The notes below the pieces were generated by a model. It was not told the origin of the DNA, ran no database searches, and saw only the letters and a program-made list of their open reading frames with translations. The translations under genes were made by a program, and so were the position numbers. A stretch of DNA of 64,000 nucleotides. It comes from Antedon mediterranea. Lineage: Eukaryota; Echinodermata; Crinoidea; Comatulida; Antedonidae. Positions 9,704 through 24,700 of this stretch are shown piece after piece (within the stretch, counting starts at the first letter, position 1; the number at the start of each line of letters is the position of its first letter). The stretch lies in contig NC_092677.1 of assembly GCF_964355755.1 (NCBI RefSeq), positions 10,996,601-11,060,600 of the forward strand, in the 5' to 3' direction.

Positions 9704-12700
9704 CTGAAAGAACAAAAAAAAGTAAAATCAATTGTGAATATGCAAATTAATTTTGGGATAAATGCAACTGATCGCAATTGAATGCAACTGATCGCAATTG
9801 AATGCAACTGATCGCAATTGAATGCAACTGATCGCAATTGAATGCAACTGATCGCAATTGAATGCAACTGATCGCAATTGAATGCAACTGATCGCAATTG
9901 AATGCAACTGATCGCAATTGAATGCAACTGATCGCAATTGAATGCAACTGATCGCAATTGAATGCAACTGATCGCAATTGAATGCAACTGATCGCAATTG
10001 AATGCAACTGATCGCAATTGAATGCAACTGATCGCAATTGAATGCAACTGATCGCAATTGAATGCAACTGATCGCAATTGAATGCAACTGATCGCAATTG
10101 AATGCAACTGATCGCAATTGAATGCAACTGATCGCAATTGAATGCAACTGATCGCAATTGAATGCAACTGATCGCAATTGAATGCAACTGATCGCAATTA
10201 AATGCAACTGATCGCAATTTAATGCAACTGATCGCAATTGAATGCAACTGATCGCAATTGAATGCAACTGATCGCAATTGAATGCAAATGATCGCAATTG
10301 AATGCAACTGATCGCAATTGAATGCAACTGATCACAATAGAACATATGTACAGTTGAGTTGAATTTTCTAATGAAACAACACAAAATATGGATAATTTAT
10401 TTATTTATTTAAAAACAATTTATTTATTCACTTAGATGTACATTAGAGAAGAATAGACCAACAACTCTAAAACGGTCAAGTCTTAATTTAACAGTGGCTG
10501 TGTGTGTGGACTAGTACACCGGGATAAGGCCCTACTCGTCTCGAAAGATGTTCTTTAAAAGGCACATGATCAGCTAGATATATACACTGGACCTATGGTT
10601 TATAGTCCTTATCCAAGAAGACTCGTTCTACCACCAGAACTAGGAGCTAGTAAGCCTTGACCCCTTGCCAATGTTATGTTATGTAATTAACCGCTTGGCC
10701 ACTCACGCTCCCAAATAAGCTTAGAGAGTGTGCTTATATCTGGGGTGTCTACTCATACTCTGCTCCAAAAGGGTGGATTCAGTGTAGTAATAATGTAATA
10801 TGGATTTTTGGAATATTGCTTTTTATCATTGTGCACATGCGGGAAAGTCTCCCTTTCTTGACACAGTTGGCGAATTCTATAAAGATCGAGACACACCAAT
10901 GTGTAGGTTGTCGGACGAAAATGAAAACTCCCTATTGCTGCCACAAAGCTTGGTTCCCACTAGGATGCAACGCAAGGATGTAAGTTGTGACCAATCAAAA
11001 GTGATGAATTATTCAAACTGTCATTTGTCAACTCACTTGCATCCTTTCGCTGCGTCCGAATGGGTACAGAGCTTTAGAAACATTTTATTTTCTGGTCTAA
11101 CTAAATTTGAATAGCTTACCGACATCTTCCTGTCACACTGACACTTGCTCTCATCTGGCTGTAAAACTTCTTCCATACCTTCATGGATCCTTGGGTTAGA
11201 TTTAAATCTTTTAGAATATTCCTAATAAGTTTAAATGAAAAAGCAAATCAAATCATATTGATATTGAATCATATTTTATTATTTGTTTTTTATACTGATT
11301 TTGGTTATCATCATTGCATTGATACAAAGTCAGGTTGATTTTTTTGCTATGCAAATTTGATAAATATGACCACTGATGACAACTGAAGCTCTGTTTACAC
11401 AAGCAAACTTTATGTGACAAAAAATGTGATGTGCTCATGGACATGATAATGTCATATCACTACCATATTTGGCCACATCAACAACATATTTGGGCACATC
11501 ACACTTTTTTTTTGTTAAACTTAGTTTGATAGTGTAGACAGAGCTTTATAACACATATTTAAGTCTCATCATGTGAATTAGAGAGCGCCATTGTTGTGTT
11601 TAAAAAAATCCTCATACTTTGACAGAGCTTGGACTTAAACTTAGGACTCTCAAAATGGAAGGCAAGCATGTTAACCACCCAGTCACAGTGGCTTTTAGTA
11701 CGCTAATATTAGGGACGTTTAGATTCCACATCATGACGAGGACATACAGGTTGACAAACCAAAGCCAAACCTTATAGCTCTGTCTACACTATCAATTTAG
11801 TGACAAAAAAGTGTGATGTGACCAAATATAGTAGTGCTATGACATTATCATGTCCATATAAGGACACATCACATTGTCAAACTGGTTTGATAGTGTTACA
11901 GAAGTTTTTGTATTCAGTATTTTTAATATGGGCTTTACTTGAAACGACAGTTTTTTTATCTGGATAGATTACTGAACTTAACATTTTTTCCCCAAAAACA
12001 TTCAGTTTATTTACAAAAAGGAAAAGATTTTATGAGACACTTTGGGAAAATAATTTATAATTCAAAATGTGAAAACCCTCCAAAAATGTAACTTACCGTA
12101 AGAGCTTGGTAGTAATAACAATATATTTGATTTGATAACAAGTTCTTTTTCACATAAGCCTGTGCATTTTGACCAATTTGTTCTGCCTAAAAATAAAATT
12201 GTAAAATAACTAATTATTAATGGTTCAACATAAGCTGAAAGTTTACCAGTTCAAAATATAAAAAAATACATGGTATGTCTGGTACAATGTTTGTTGTGTT
12301 AATATTATTCAGAACTCTCAAGGTAATGGTGAAATTTTGTCACGTTTCTATTGAGAAATACAATAAAAAACAAAATATCTGTATGTGCATAAATGCACAA
12401 CTAGGCATTACTAGGCTCCTCTAGTCTTGGTTATGATAAGGCAAACAAGGCCATATACATGGCTGCAGTCGCGTGCTCAAGTTAGTATTTACCGACCAAC
12501 CAACTGACCGATCGACCAACCAACTGACTGACCGACCAACCGACAGACATAGTGAGCTGTAGAGTAGCATTGCACGCGACTAAAAATATACCATGACAGA
12601 TTTTATTGTGAATAGTGGTCTCTATGGTTTGACTACACTTAATATCAAATCTTCACATACAGTATTTAATTTGTCCAAGATTTTGATTATATATTTTTTA

Positions 12701-15700
12701 TTAAACCAACAATTTGATTGACAGCTTTTATATAGCGTGTTACATCTACTCATGCATAGCATGAGCCAGGTTAAATCAAGGTAATAATATTAATTGAAGG
12801 TAAGCTTTTTTCTATTAGTATTATAGAATTTAATTTTATTATTGACGAAACATAAATCAAAACTTATTGAACAAACAATATCAAAGAAATCTTTTGAATG
12901 CATTTGTAATACTTTTTGTATTCTTTCTTTTGATGAAATAAAATGGGTCAACTCGCAGCATGGGATCCATCTAGGTCAAATTTCATAGTTCATTGAATAC
13001 ATTATATTATAATCTTTAAAAAAAGTCGGACTACTACACTGTATCATTTTGGCTTGCGTTCTATTCTTTGATGTCATCACAGTATAAACAGGGATACGCC
13101 TTTTGAGCAAACTTCCGGCTATTGTCAAACAACAATGGTATACAATTGTGTTTGACTTTCCAATAGACATACACAATAAGAATAAGTTCCAATTTCAAAT
13201 TGTTCGGTTTATTTTATGCCACTGTCTACAGTTTCTGTTTACTTTCAATCTTGCTGAAAAGTAATTTGATTACTAGTATATTTAAAAGTTTTTTGTTCAT
13301 TCACAACGTAGCAATGAGATAAGAAATTAAACTAGTTATTGTATAAATGCAGGCATACTCTATATTATTCACATTGTGTTTGTTTGTTTGTTTTGGTTAT
13401 ATGCAGTTAAAATATCAAAACATAATTATAGATCTTCATCTATGGCTATGGACATTATCCAAAAATAAGTTGATAGCACTGTAACATGATTCTGGTAGGT
13501 AGCCTAACTAGTGTAGACCTCAAGTGTTTTGTGATACCGGAGAGTTTCTCAAAAAGTCATCTCCCGTTTTCCACGAAAGGTGCAATTTCTTCCGATTGTT
13601 TAGAGACAGGTTTATATTCGAGTTATTAAAATATTTTCATTGTACATTTGATTTTTATTGTAATCTGATTGGGCTTTAGCTTTTTCTCATTCCTGGTTCT
13701 AAATAAATGTTATTATTATTGTTGTTTGAAAAAACAATAGGCTATCGACACAAAACAGTAAATGTAAGTGGATGGAGTCCAGTTCAGTTGTGGCCCCCCT
13801 GCTTATAAGTACTTTAGATTAGAACCACTATTAAGAGGACACCTTTGTGTATCTTCTTAATACTGTCCTCTGAATAAGGATTGACCGTAATTTAAAAAAG
13901 AAGTCCTCTCTTGGGACACTCCTATTCAGGGGGAATTCCAATTAAGGGGATACTGTCTGATGAAACGAAAAATATATGTTTTAACACTAAAACCAACCCC
14001 TATTCAGGAAAACTTTGTTCTATGTTTCCTTACCTCTTCATCGTGTTCTTGTGCCCACTTTATCTTGTCTAATAAATCTGACAGATTTTGATTAAAAGGG
14101 ATGTAGTGGACCCAAGGCTGTAACTCATCGTAGAAGTGTTCGTAATAAATTGAATCGTGCTTCAACACAACGCTGTTTCCACAGAGTAGATATGGTAGTC
14201 TGTAGGCTGCAACTGTACCATCGATGTTTACTTGATATTTGTACTAAAAAAGACAATAGAAATTTAAAAAAAAATCTATTTTAGAGTTAAGCTTGGTTCC
14301 CACTAGCGAAATGCAACGTAAGAAAATTCCATTCTAAATAATTGTGTTTGCCCCGCCTGCGTGAAATCTGCGATGTTTGAAGCACTGTTGAGTCATCTGT
14401 TCCCACTTGTGATCATAGTGAGAACCACGATTCAGATTAACTGGAAATAATTTGCTATTGAATCAACTGGTATGTAAACTACAGAATTTATAAAATACAG
14501 TAACATTTCCACTGCTATGTCGTCAGTAATAGCATTTAAGGAAAAAAAAAGATTTATAGAATCTATATGTTTAGGTATACGTTGGGTGAATTTCTTCTTT
14601 CTTCTTCTCTATCTAAATCATTAAATTCTATTCTACTCTGAATCATTTTACATTGTCATAGCTGGGTAGTTTAGAATTTCCATTCTTTCTATTAATATCT
14701 ATATATACATTGTAAAACATTAAAAACTATGTGTGTGGCATTTGAAAAAAGTCTATATTTAGATTTATTGACTACTAAACAAACATATCCTTGACGGAAG
14801 TACTAGCAAGATGGTCACATACAGATAGTTGAAAGGAACTGATAAATAAGCTACTTCCACCATGCAACAAGAACATTCAACTGCCATCCATGTTGCCAAA
14901 TTGAAAAAGGAATAACTTATTCAAACACAACTAACCAGTGATGACATTACATGACTTTACAGAAAAACCCCTATTAACCTTTGTGCCCCATTACCATTTT
15001 TCCTCAATATGAGTGCCCCTCAATAGCAACTTTTGACTTTTATTAAAATTTGTATTTACTAACGCCTGTGGGTTCGTGTGTAGCAGGCATTGGAATATCT
15101 GGACTTGGCAAACAGTTAAATTCAAGCAAATGCAACATAATGCAGTATTTAAACACTTTCAAATGACTTTAAGGGTAATCAGTCAATTTAACAAAGGTGT
15201 ATTTTGCTTTCAATTTTCAAATAAATTCTCTTCTTGACATATAACTCAGATAGAGCCAAGGGTTGCATGTCTTGGTAGTACAGTAGTAGCAAAATGTTTC
15301 GTCTGCAAAAAGATTTATAGCTAATTCTCTAAATTTCTATCAGGCTTACTAAACACCAATACAAAGGCCACACAATGAATAATTACCAATACCACACACA
15401 CATCTACGTTGAGGGTGGTGTTTAGTTCATGAGACTGAGGGGAGGATTTAGAGGGTTAGGAGTGAGGTTGATTATTTAGGAGTTATGTTGATAGGAGTAC
15501 TGTAAAAAAGATGTGGTACAGTCAGGAGTGCATCCAGGATTTATTATACAGGGAAGCGCTAACATAATATTACTGTAATAGTCTTATAGATATCTGCTAG
15601 CCTCACCCCGGGATCTGCCTCTGACTTTCAATGAGGCTTTTTTTAGAAAATTAAACAACTGTCTGACTTTGAATGAGGTTTTTAAAAACATTAAACAACT

Positions 15701-18700
15701 GTCTTCGTCTTAAAATCAACTAAAAATTAGCATGTAAAATCCTTTTCAAATGTTTTAAATACTGTACAGTATTTTTATAAATTGCTGATGATTTTGCAGC
15801 CCTTGAGTTTTCAGGGTTTTGTTTTGTAAACAAATGCTTCAACTATTTCTCACTGTAATTAAGCTACTCAAGTATTTTCAAGAAGGGCAAATTAAAAATT
15901 ATGCCATATATACAGTGACTACTTTTCATGAAATAACCAATTTATAGGCTTTTACTCAAGATGGTACTTGTGACTGAATTAAGCTGCTTAGTGAATTCAA
16001 GCAAGTTCTTGACACAAAGTTCATTTTCCACTTTCACAGGTATTATTATTATTAAGCAAAGTTGCTTGAGGGTTAAAAGCCGTCATCTGAGACTTCAACC
16101 ATCAATTGTTCGATGTTTTTCTGTTATTGATTCATCAATCATGTAGATTTTAAACTACAATAGGACATATTTTGAATTTTTTGGGGGGCCACTTCCAAGA
16201 TCCATCAAAGTGTCCGATTAATAAAGGTGTCCCAAAGGAGGTGTTAATTCTCTATATTTACTTGTTCTTAAAAATGCGGGAGTTGAGGTAAAGCATTATC
16301 TTGAATATGACCATTATTCCCTCCCCAACCCTTCTTTATTATATTCATTGTATGTCTTCAGGCACATGTGGCCAAGGATTACCAACAGTAAATTAATCAC
16401 TGTCCTATCAGATAGGTGATAATCCTTCTGATACAGGGGCTATTTTGTTGGCCAGTTCACCGGGCTAACCCCTACTTAAATGATATGATGAACTTCGCTT
16501 GTGCACACGGATTATTACTGTGTACACTGGACCTACCTTTTATAGTCCATAGAAGACTTGTTCCACCACCAGAACTAGGAGCATTCAATATTTTTCGCTT
16601 TCCACAATTTATTTTAAATCCCTGCAATGTTTAGTGTAAACTGAAAGTGACCTGGATTTAAAAAAAGATTTTATATACACTGTAGGCCTACTATGAATAG
16701 GCCTATATACTGTAGGAAATCAATTAGGTTGGAATCGCTCACAGGGAGGAAGTTCTCCTCTAGGAATAAGGAAATCAAAAAGTTCCTGCAAACTTTATTA
16801 ATACATTAAATCATATCCTGAAAGGTACTAGTAGGCCTACAAAATAAACATCCTTAATAAACTCTAATGAGTTGAAGTCAGCAGAATTCAGAGAAATTAC
16901 TCTTTTTGGTGAGAATTTGTTTTAAAAAAAATGTCTGCCCAGGTCTATTTTACCATGTCACTACCATATTTGGGCACATCACACTTTTTCCTTTTTTTTT
17001 TGTCAAACAAGTTTGATAGTGTGGACAGAGCTTTACTGCTCCAACTATATCTAGATAAGTTTTGTTTTGAGTGCATCCCTATTTAAAATCATCTCTTTTA
17101 TTTTAACAAGTAATACCCAACTATGTAAAGACTTTTTAAAATAATTATAATATAATAACAACCAGAGAACAATGCTTAATTTTAATTTTTAAACACAGAA
17201 GCCTCCTCATTTTGCCACCCACTCTTTTCCTTTATGTGGTTTAATCTTTGTTTATTATTGGTGCAGAACGCTTTCAAAGTCTTTGAAGATTGGCCACAAT
17301 TAAATGAATATTGCGTGCATTATAGGTATTACCACGGTTTAATGCACATCGTGCTACCACACCTACTGTACAAACAAACATATGTTTTGATAATTCAATT
17401 AGTAGGTTTTGCTGTGTAACTTCACATCAAATATCATATCATAACAAATAATAGCATACTATGTTGGGAAGGGGATAGGGGTAGGTTTTTTAATTCTATG
17501 ACACAATTCTAGCACAACACTATCCTATTATGTATTCTAGACACACATTACAAACATGTTTTGTATGTGATGTAATATTGATGTCATGAGTGACATTGTC
17601 GTTCACAATGCATCTAGGAAACTATGGTTGGTCGATTTATTTAACAATCGCATTATTTATGTGCACGTGTGGATGAATAATAAATACTATTAATAAAAAT
17701 AATTCAAAGTTACAAATATGAATGCGAGGTAGAATCCACAATGACTTGGATAGTATTCCCATAATAAAATTATTGTGGGTGTTTTTTTCCCAGCAGTGTT
17801 TTTTTTTCTTCTTCATACGCATCCAACATACGCATCCAATTGCGGGATGGATACATTTTTTTAGAATTTATCATGCTTATAAATTAAGACTCACTTAAGG
17901 CCTAGGGAGTACAGTTGAATGTGAGTCGTGAGTTATAACCCTGGCACTAGGTCAGGATTGAACCCTAGCACTAGGTCAGAATTGAACCCTGGACCTTAGG
18001 ATTGGAAGGTAAGCACATTAATCACCAAGCCAGAGCTCCGTTACAAAAATTCAGATTTTATTACATATGGGTTGGTTACTCATGACAAAGACTAGATCTC
18101 TTTCAGCTCTCTTGAGCCGATCGCGTGAACACGATATAAACCTGTACTTACCTTGAAAAAATCGAAGAAGGAGACATGTTTATGTTTGGGCCCATACAGC
18201 TCCTCTTTATACTCGAAGAAGAAGAAGTTTGTTAAACCTGCATCTATCAAGTCTGTGTGGTTCCTGGCTAACTTCACAAGCTCCAGACGTTCTTTGCGAC
18301 TATCACGTCCACGCCAGAAGCCTTTGCCAACTTTTTCTTCCCATTTTGGTTGCGTGTTAGCTTGGACAGACAACAAATCTAAAGAAACTCTACAAAAAAA
18401 CAAACCAAATGTTTGAGACTAAAGCTCTGTCTACACTATCAAACTAGTTTGACAAAAAAAGTTTGATGTGCCCAAATATGATATTTAAAAATAGTGTAGT
18501 GATATGACATCATCATGTCCATGGGCTCGTCTTATTTTTTGTTCACATAATATTTGATAGTGTAGACAGAGCTTAAAGTAAGACCATGTTTTTATGCCAA
18601 AAGAAATCATATTTATATTTATGATATGACAGTATCAACTTTCAAATCACAAATATCAAAACTTAAATTTTAATTCAAAACTAAATCTAATTAATGCTCA

Positions 18701-21700
18701 ATGATTAAAACTTCTTTTATCTTGTTTAAAAATCTCAATTATTTCTGTTTTTATATCTTTAAATGTGCTTACTTTAAATGTGCTTACTTTAATTGTGTTA
18801 ATTTGATTTTGACAATTTTAGGTTTAATTTCATATTTTCTTTGTCCATTTTATATACTATATTTTGTTTTACATTTATGTAGTTAAGAACTGAACCACTT
18901 TGGAAATCAGTACATTGTATTGAAAGTGTATTTCAGAATAAAGAAAGATTAAATAAATAAATTATGCCATAAGGTGCAACATACCTTCCCATTGTTTCTA
19001 GAGTTGATTCTGTGACATCGTATGTCGGAAGTACTATGTCGTAAGTTTCATTTGACCCGCACCATGAGAAGATCGGCAATACATTCTTTTTATTTGTCTT
19101 TTTTACTAAAGGCCAGTCACCTAGGTTTATGAAAAACTCCATATCGGGTAATCTAACCTGTTTTAAAAAAACATAAAATATTAGAAAGTTAAAAATTGCG
19201 CGATAAGTATATGTTTTCATTCTATTATGAAAGTTGATCCAAGCTGCACAAAATTCTATCAAAAGCTGCCGTATAATATAACCATCAAATAGAACGTATA
19301 CGATGCAATAGAACTATTACTGAACACATATGAAATTAACCAATCAAATTTCAAATTTGGTTTAGGAAGATGTGAAATAAATCTCCCAGGTGTGTTATAA
19401 TTGACCCATTTTTAGTAAATGAAAGGCTGCTGTGTAATAGAACCAGTAAATAGAACGTATACCGTGCAATAGAACTATTACTGAACACATGATATGAAAT
19501 TAACCAATCAAATGGTCAAAATCGGTTTAGGTAGGTGTGAAATAAATCTCCCAGGTGTGTTATAATTGACCCATTTTTAATGAATGAAAGGCTGCTGTGT
19601 AATAGAACCATTAAATAGAACGTATACCATGCAATAGAACTATTACTGAACACATGATATGAAATTAACCAATCAAATGGTCAAAATCGGTTTAGGGAGG
19701 TGTGAAATAAATCTCCCAGGTGTGTTATAATTGACCCATGTTTAGTGAATGAAAGGCTGCTGTGTAATAGAACCATTAAATAGAACATATACCGTGCAAT
19801 AGAACTATTACTGAACACATGATATGAAATTAACCAATCAAATGGCAAAGACATTCGGTTCAAGGAGGTGTGAAATAAATCTCCCAGGTGTGTTATAATT
19901 GACCCATTTTTTAGTGAATGAAAGGTTTACTACTAACTTCTTGCGGTAGTAAACATTTCATAACAAAAACAGTTTTTAATCTTTTAACACTTAAATCAAA
20001 TCCTTTCTTTGCTAGACATTAAAAAATCAATAGGTAAATACTATAAACAACTTATTTCACTTTGTATAATACACTTTAAATCTCTTACGGCTGATTGAAC
20101 ACAAAATGTACATTAACGGATTACACAGTTTTAAAGCCTTTTGTTTCACACTCAAATAAAACGCAAACACTGTGGGTAGTTACGATGCACCGGATATGTC
20201 TATACCATTTTATAAAACGTTTATTATACACCACGACAAATTTTGGGAAAAACTGATGTCTATGTTGTTCATGGTATATTGTAGTGGTGTGACCGTCTGA
20301 TTAAGGTGACACTTTTGGTACTAAACAAAGTGTGCTTACTATGGGGTATCCCCTGAATAGAAGGGAGGGGATTGTCCCCTGAAAAGGGGGTGGGGATGTC
20401 TCCTCAATCGGCGAAATGCCTGAATAGGAGGAGTCCCTTGAATATCTGCATAGTGTCGAAAAATATCCTCATCCGTTTAATAATAGCAAAGGAAGTATCC
20501 CCCGAATACTGGTACTGGTTCAAATAACCGTCTCACAGAGACATTGGTAGCCATTGACTTAAAGTTGGCATTTGGATGTGTTACTTTAAATGTACAGTAT
20601 GAGAGTGACTACTACCAAATTGCACAGTCACAAAACAACTAGGGGTGTCCGAAAGTTCTAAAGCACTTGAAAGTGAAATGTATTTGTAAACTTTGCAACA
20701 ACATAGACTTTACAATTAAGAAAAAAAGGGTATATTTTATTATTTTATATTATTGCAGCACCCCCTTCATTACTTATTATATCCATACACAATAATGTTT
20801 ATTTTTACTAGTTTAAATAAATTTAGTGACCCAGTTTCTGTAATTGTACTTTGACATTTCATGATCAGAAAAAGGACAAATTTCATTTGCAAGAGTTACT
20901 TGGTTATTTTGATTGACCACTTGACTATCAGTCACTACTATTGCAGCTTCAACGTTTGACCGTGCATTGTGTTTTGGGTAATGTTAACCGTTATAAAAAA
21001 TATTGAAACAATATTTTGGGAGTACAAATTTAGCAGATAAATGGTTATTTGATGTTGTGCAGCAGAAATAGGCTACCAACATTTTCTGTTATTATGATTA
21101 AATCAATTGCACTAATTTTTTTCCATATTGAAATTTATGCGATGGTATACAAATAATGAATATTTATGAGTGCAATGGTACAAATAATATCAAGAGGTGA
21201 AAGAAGAAAGGTTATATTTTCACCGAAAAATATAAGTCAATATCTAAATGATATAACCATTGAACATGTCTGAGCTTTACAAATTCTTGGTAGTTTGTGT
21301 ATGTCTAATTTAAACAGCTGTAGTACATGTTGTCTGTTACTGATCCCAATGGGATTAAGATGGACTTAAGGGGATATTCTTAGCTGATTCATCATGTGAA
21401 TCTGCTGGAAGTTGCCTTTAATCTCAAAGACAGTTTGAAAGTAAACTTAAACAATGAACAAATTCAGTAAATGTTTTAGTTTTGAAACTGTTTTAGTATT
21501 TACAAACCATTTCACCAATTTTTTAATTCAATACGGTACATTTTTTACACTGTTCAATACATAAATACTTAATTAATAATCATATGTCATATGTACTCAT
21601 TTATGACCATCATTTTGTTAAATGTTTTTGGTCATAGACAATAATACATTTACTGTGCTAAATCTAGATGCCGGCATTATAAGCAGTCTACCTAGGTTAT

Positions 21701-24700
21701 GTTAGGGTAATCTGGCTAACCAGTTTATACTAGGAAAAATATGGCAATTTAGATTTTAAAAAATCCATTATTCCTATTGTATATTCACAAAACTACATAC
21801 TCATAAGGTTACCTACCTAAAGGATAAATAGATAAACTTGTATGTAACAATGTGCATTGAGAACACTATTTTAAGATGGAAACACTAGATTTAAAGTAAT
21901 GTATTGTATAATTTTGAATGCAAAATATAAATTGAAATATGATATTGTTTCTATTATTAATACTTTTGTGTGAAAGTCATATTATTTAGGTGAAAAAATG
22001 GGATAAAATTGAGTATAAGAATAGATAGTATACTGTACTGTATCCGAGTACATTGAAGGTGGTCTGGGAGTGAAATTTGGCAACAATTACTGTAGGGTGT
22101 GGAAATAGTATAATGCCACTCTGTAATTTACAGTAGGCTAAATATGATACAATTAATGATAAATTCTACACAATCTAAGGTCGTGTTCGTACGGTGGTTA
22201 AAATAAGCGCTTAATTTCACCCATGCCTCGGGTTATAAATTGAGCGTTGTTCGTACTTGAAATATTTAACCGCTTAAATGCTTAATCGACGAATCACAAA
22301 CCGGAAATTACGTTTTAAGGTCAGTTGTCTTTACAACCTACGACCCCATTTTCGCACGCTAGTTTCGTGTTGTATATTTTTTACTTGCGATCTTTCTTTA
22401 CAATAACAATTACTTGCTACCTTTTACACTGCTTATCCTTGCGACAAACCTTATGCCTCTTAACGCCGATAATCCTGCCGAAATATGCCTTCTCCTGACG
22501 ACCATTATTTTACTCATTGACGAAGAATTTGAGCCCAATGTTACACGACGGAAACACCACCGACCAGCTAGGCCTACTACTAAACGGGGTGTATTCCTAA
22601 ACGGTCTACACCAACAAGGACAGCACCAGCTGACGATCGCTCTCGAAGCGTGTATGGAAGAGCTTCGTAGGAGAAATGACGGGCCTAGGCAGCGAACGTT
22701 TGTCAAAATTTGACACATTGCCTCTATCGGAGATTTATTATCCTCGAAGGCCGAGTATAATTGGATTATCGCTGAAATAACCTGCAAATTTGGTGAACAT
22801 TTTACCTCGAATTTTTTGTAGCCTGAGGCAAAAGTTAATTGGGCCACGCGAACGGAAATCGGGAATAAGCTGGTATTTTCAACCCCTACGAACAGGCCCT
22901 AAGTATAATAATCCCTGGTAAGCATGAGATAATCTTGGATTATACTCAGCCGCTACTGTACTAAGTAGTTACTAGAATGTAAAGTAGTCTACACTACCAA
23001 ACTTTTATGTGACAAATAAATGCGACGTGCCCATATATGGGCAAGATGATGTCATATCACTACCATATTTGGGCATATTACTACCATATTTGGGCATATT
23101 ACTACCATATTTGGGCACATCACACTTTTTTTTGTCGTCAAACAAGTTTGATAGTGTAGACTGAGCTTTAGTCTAGGTTGGGAATCTTGACCAATTGCAA
23201 ATTGCATCCAAATGTAAATTACTAAGAAAATATCATTTGTTTAAATACAATTTTATATCTGAATGCACATTAATACATTCCTACTGTGATTGCAATTCTG
23301 AAGGTGCTTGAAATGAATTCTAGAAAGCGTTGGAGAGATAAACTCCAACAATACTGAATCAGTAACAATTGGTATAGCAAGGCAAAAAGACAGATGGTTT
23401 TAGAGACTGGATGCTGAGACCTTCATCCAGCAGTGGATTTATAATGGCTGATGATGAAATGAATCCTAGGCTCTCAATAATACAATTCTTCTTTAATTGT
23501 GTATTGTGTATCACTACTTTCTTTTATCTCATAGTAATAGTATATCATTTATTCAACATATCATTTTTAATACAGTAAAAACTATACAGAGAAAAACAAA
23601 TCAATTTGTTACCTTTCGAGTCAAAGAAAGTAAGAAGGCATCTGAAAACATCTTAAAGCCAGTGTGAAGTCCATGTGTTTTCCTATAAATCTATAAAACA
23701 TATTTTCAAATTTCACTAACTGATTTGATCTGACAAAAAATGTCCATATATGGATATGATGATGTCATATCACTACCATATTTGGGCATATCACTACCAT
23801 ATTTGGGCATATCACTACCATATTTGGGCACATGACACTTTTTTTTGTCAAACTAGTTTGATAGTGTAGACAGGGATTACCGAGTAGGCACTGAGGGGGC
23901 TGGGGCGGTGCACCACTTATAATTCAAAACCTGTACAAAATTGGCAAATTTGGCATACAGTACAGAAATACCAGGGAATTTCTCTCTTCTCTCAAAGTAA
24001 AAACCAATATTCATTATGAATATTCATATTTAAACTCAGTGATAAAATATGGTAAAGTAATAGTAATAATTATAGAAATCTTACTTTATTATTAATAATT
24101 GTATAATGTGATAAACTATGGTGAGCTGAATATTTTGCGATGACTTTTTCTGCTAAGTTGTCAAGATTTACAGAAGGAAAGTTGAGCAAGTCTTTCTCAA
24201 TTTGCGGATGCAAATCTTGGCGGCATTGCATGCTATCCAACCAATCATCAACATGACCATTAGGACAGTAACATTTCTCATCATATACAGGACCTAGATA
24301 AACAATCAAAAATATTGAAAAACAATAATTGACATACAGTAGAACTCCTTCTTTAGGACACCTCTATTCAGGAGACATCCCTATTAAATAGAGAAACTTT
24401 CCCATTATTCAAATGACTAGTATCCTATACATTATAAACATTTCAAATTAAAATTATCTTCTATCATAAAGAACACTAATTGTTGAATTACAGAGCTTAA
24501 TGTTTACTGTATATAATGGATGTTTTTTTATTCATATTTTCATGCTATTTTAAAAGTTTAAAAAAAAATACTAATGCAATCAACACAGTACAGTATTTAC
24601 AGTGTTTGTAATTCTGAAATTCCAGTGTAAAGGAGACATTCTAGTGTGACTCTTCTAATACATATAGTATAATCTATAATCTCAGTGCCTAACACCTGAA

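Noticed and set aside
9761-10340. CRISPR-like appearance of short regular repeats (also at 49.15 and 38.44 kb)
   Set aside because: Units are contiguous with no unique spacers, and the window is eukaryotic. These are satellites.
9571-10384. Three overlapping minus-strand open frames of 186-218 codons
   Set aside because: They are translations of the 20-bp satellite in its three frames ([20 protein letters not shown]-type repeats) and carry no gene signal. The only coding part in this interval is the 18-nt POGLUT exon at 9686-9703.
11086-11119. Reading POGLUT exon 9 straight on past 11120 to a nearby stop
   Set aside because: The extension runs into the GGTTCCCACTAG MITE and lacks an ER retrieval signal, whereas GTAAGC at the border and the acceptor before 9703 give an in-frame RDEL end.
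18092-18416. Plus-strand open frame of 87 codons at 18153-18416
   Set aside because: It is the antisense of POGLUT exon 6 (18152-18389), whose minus-strand translation is clearly conserved.
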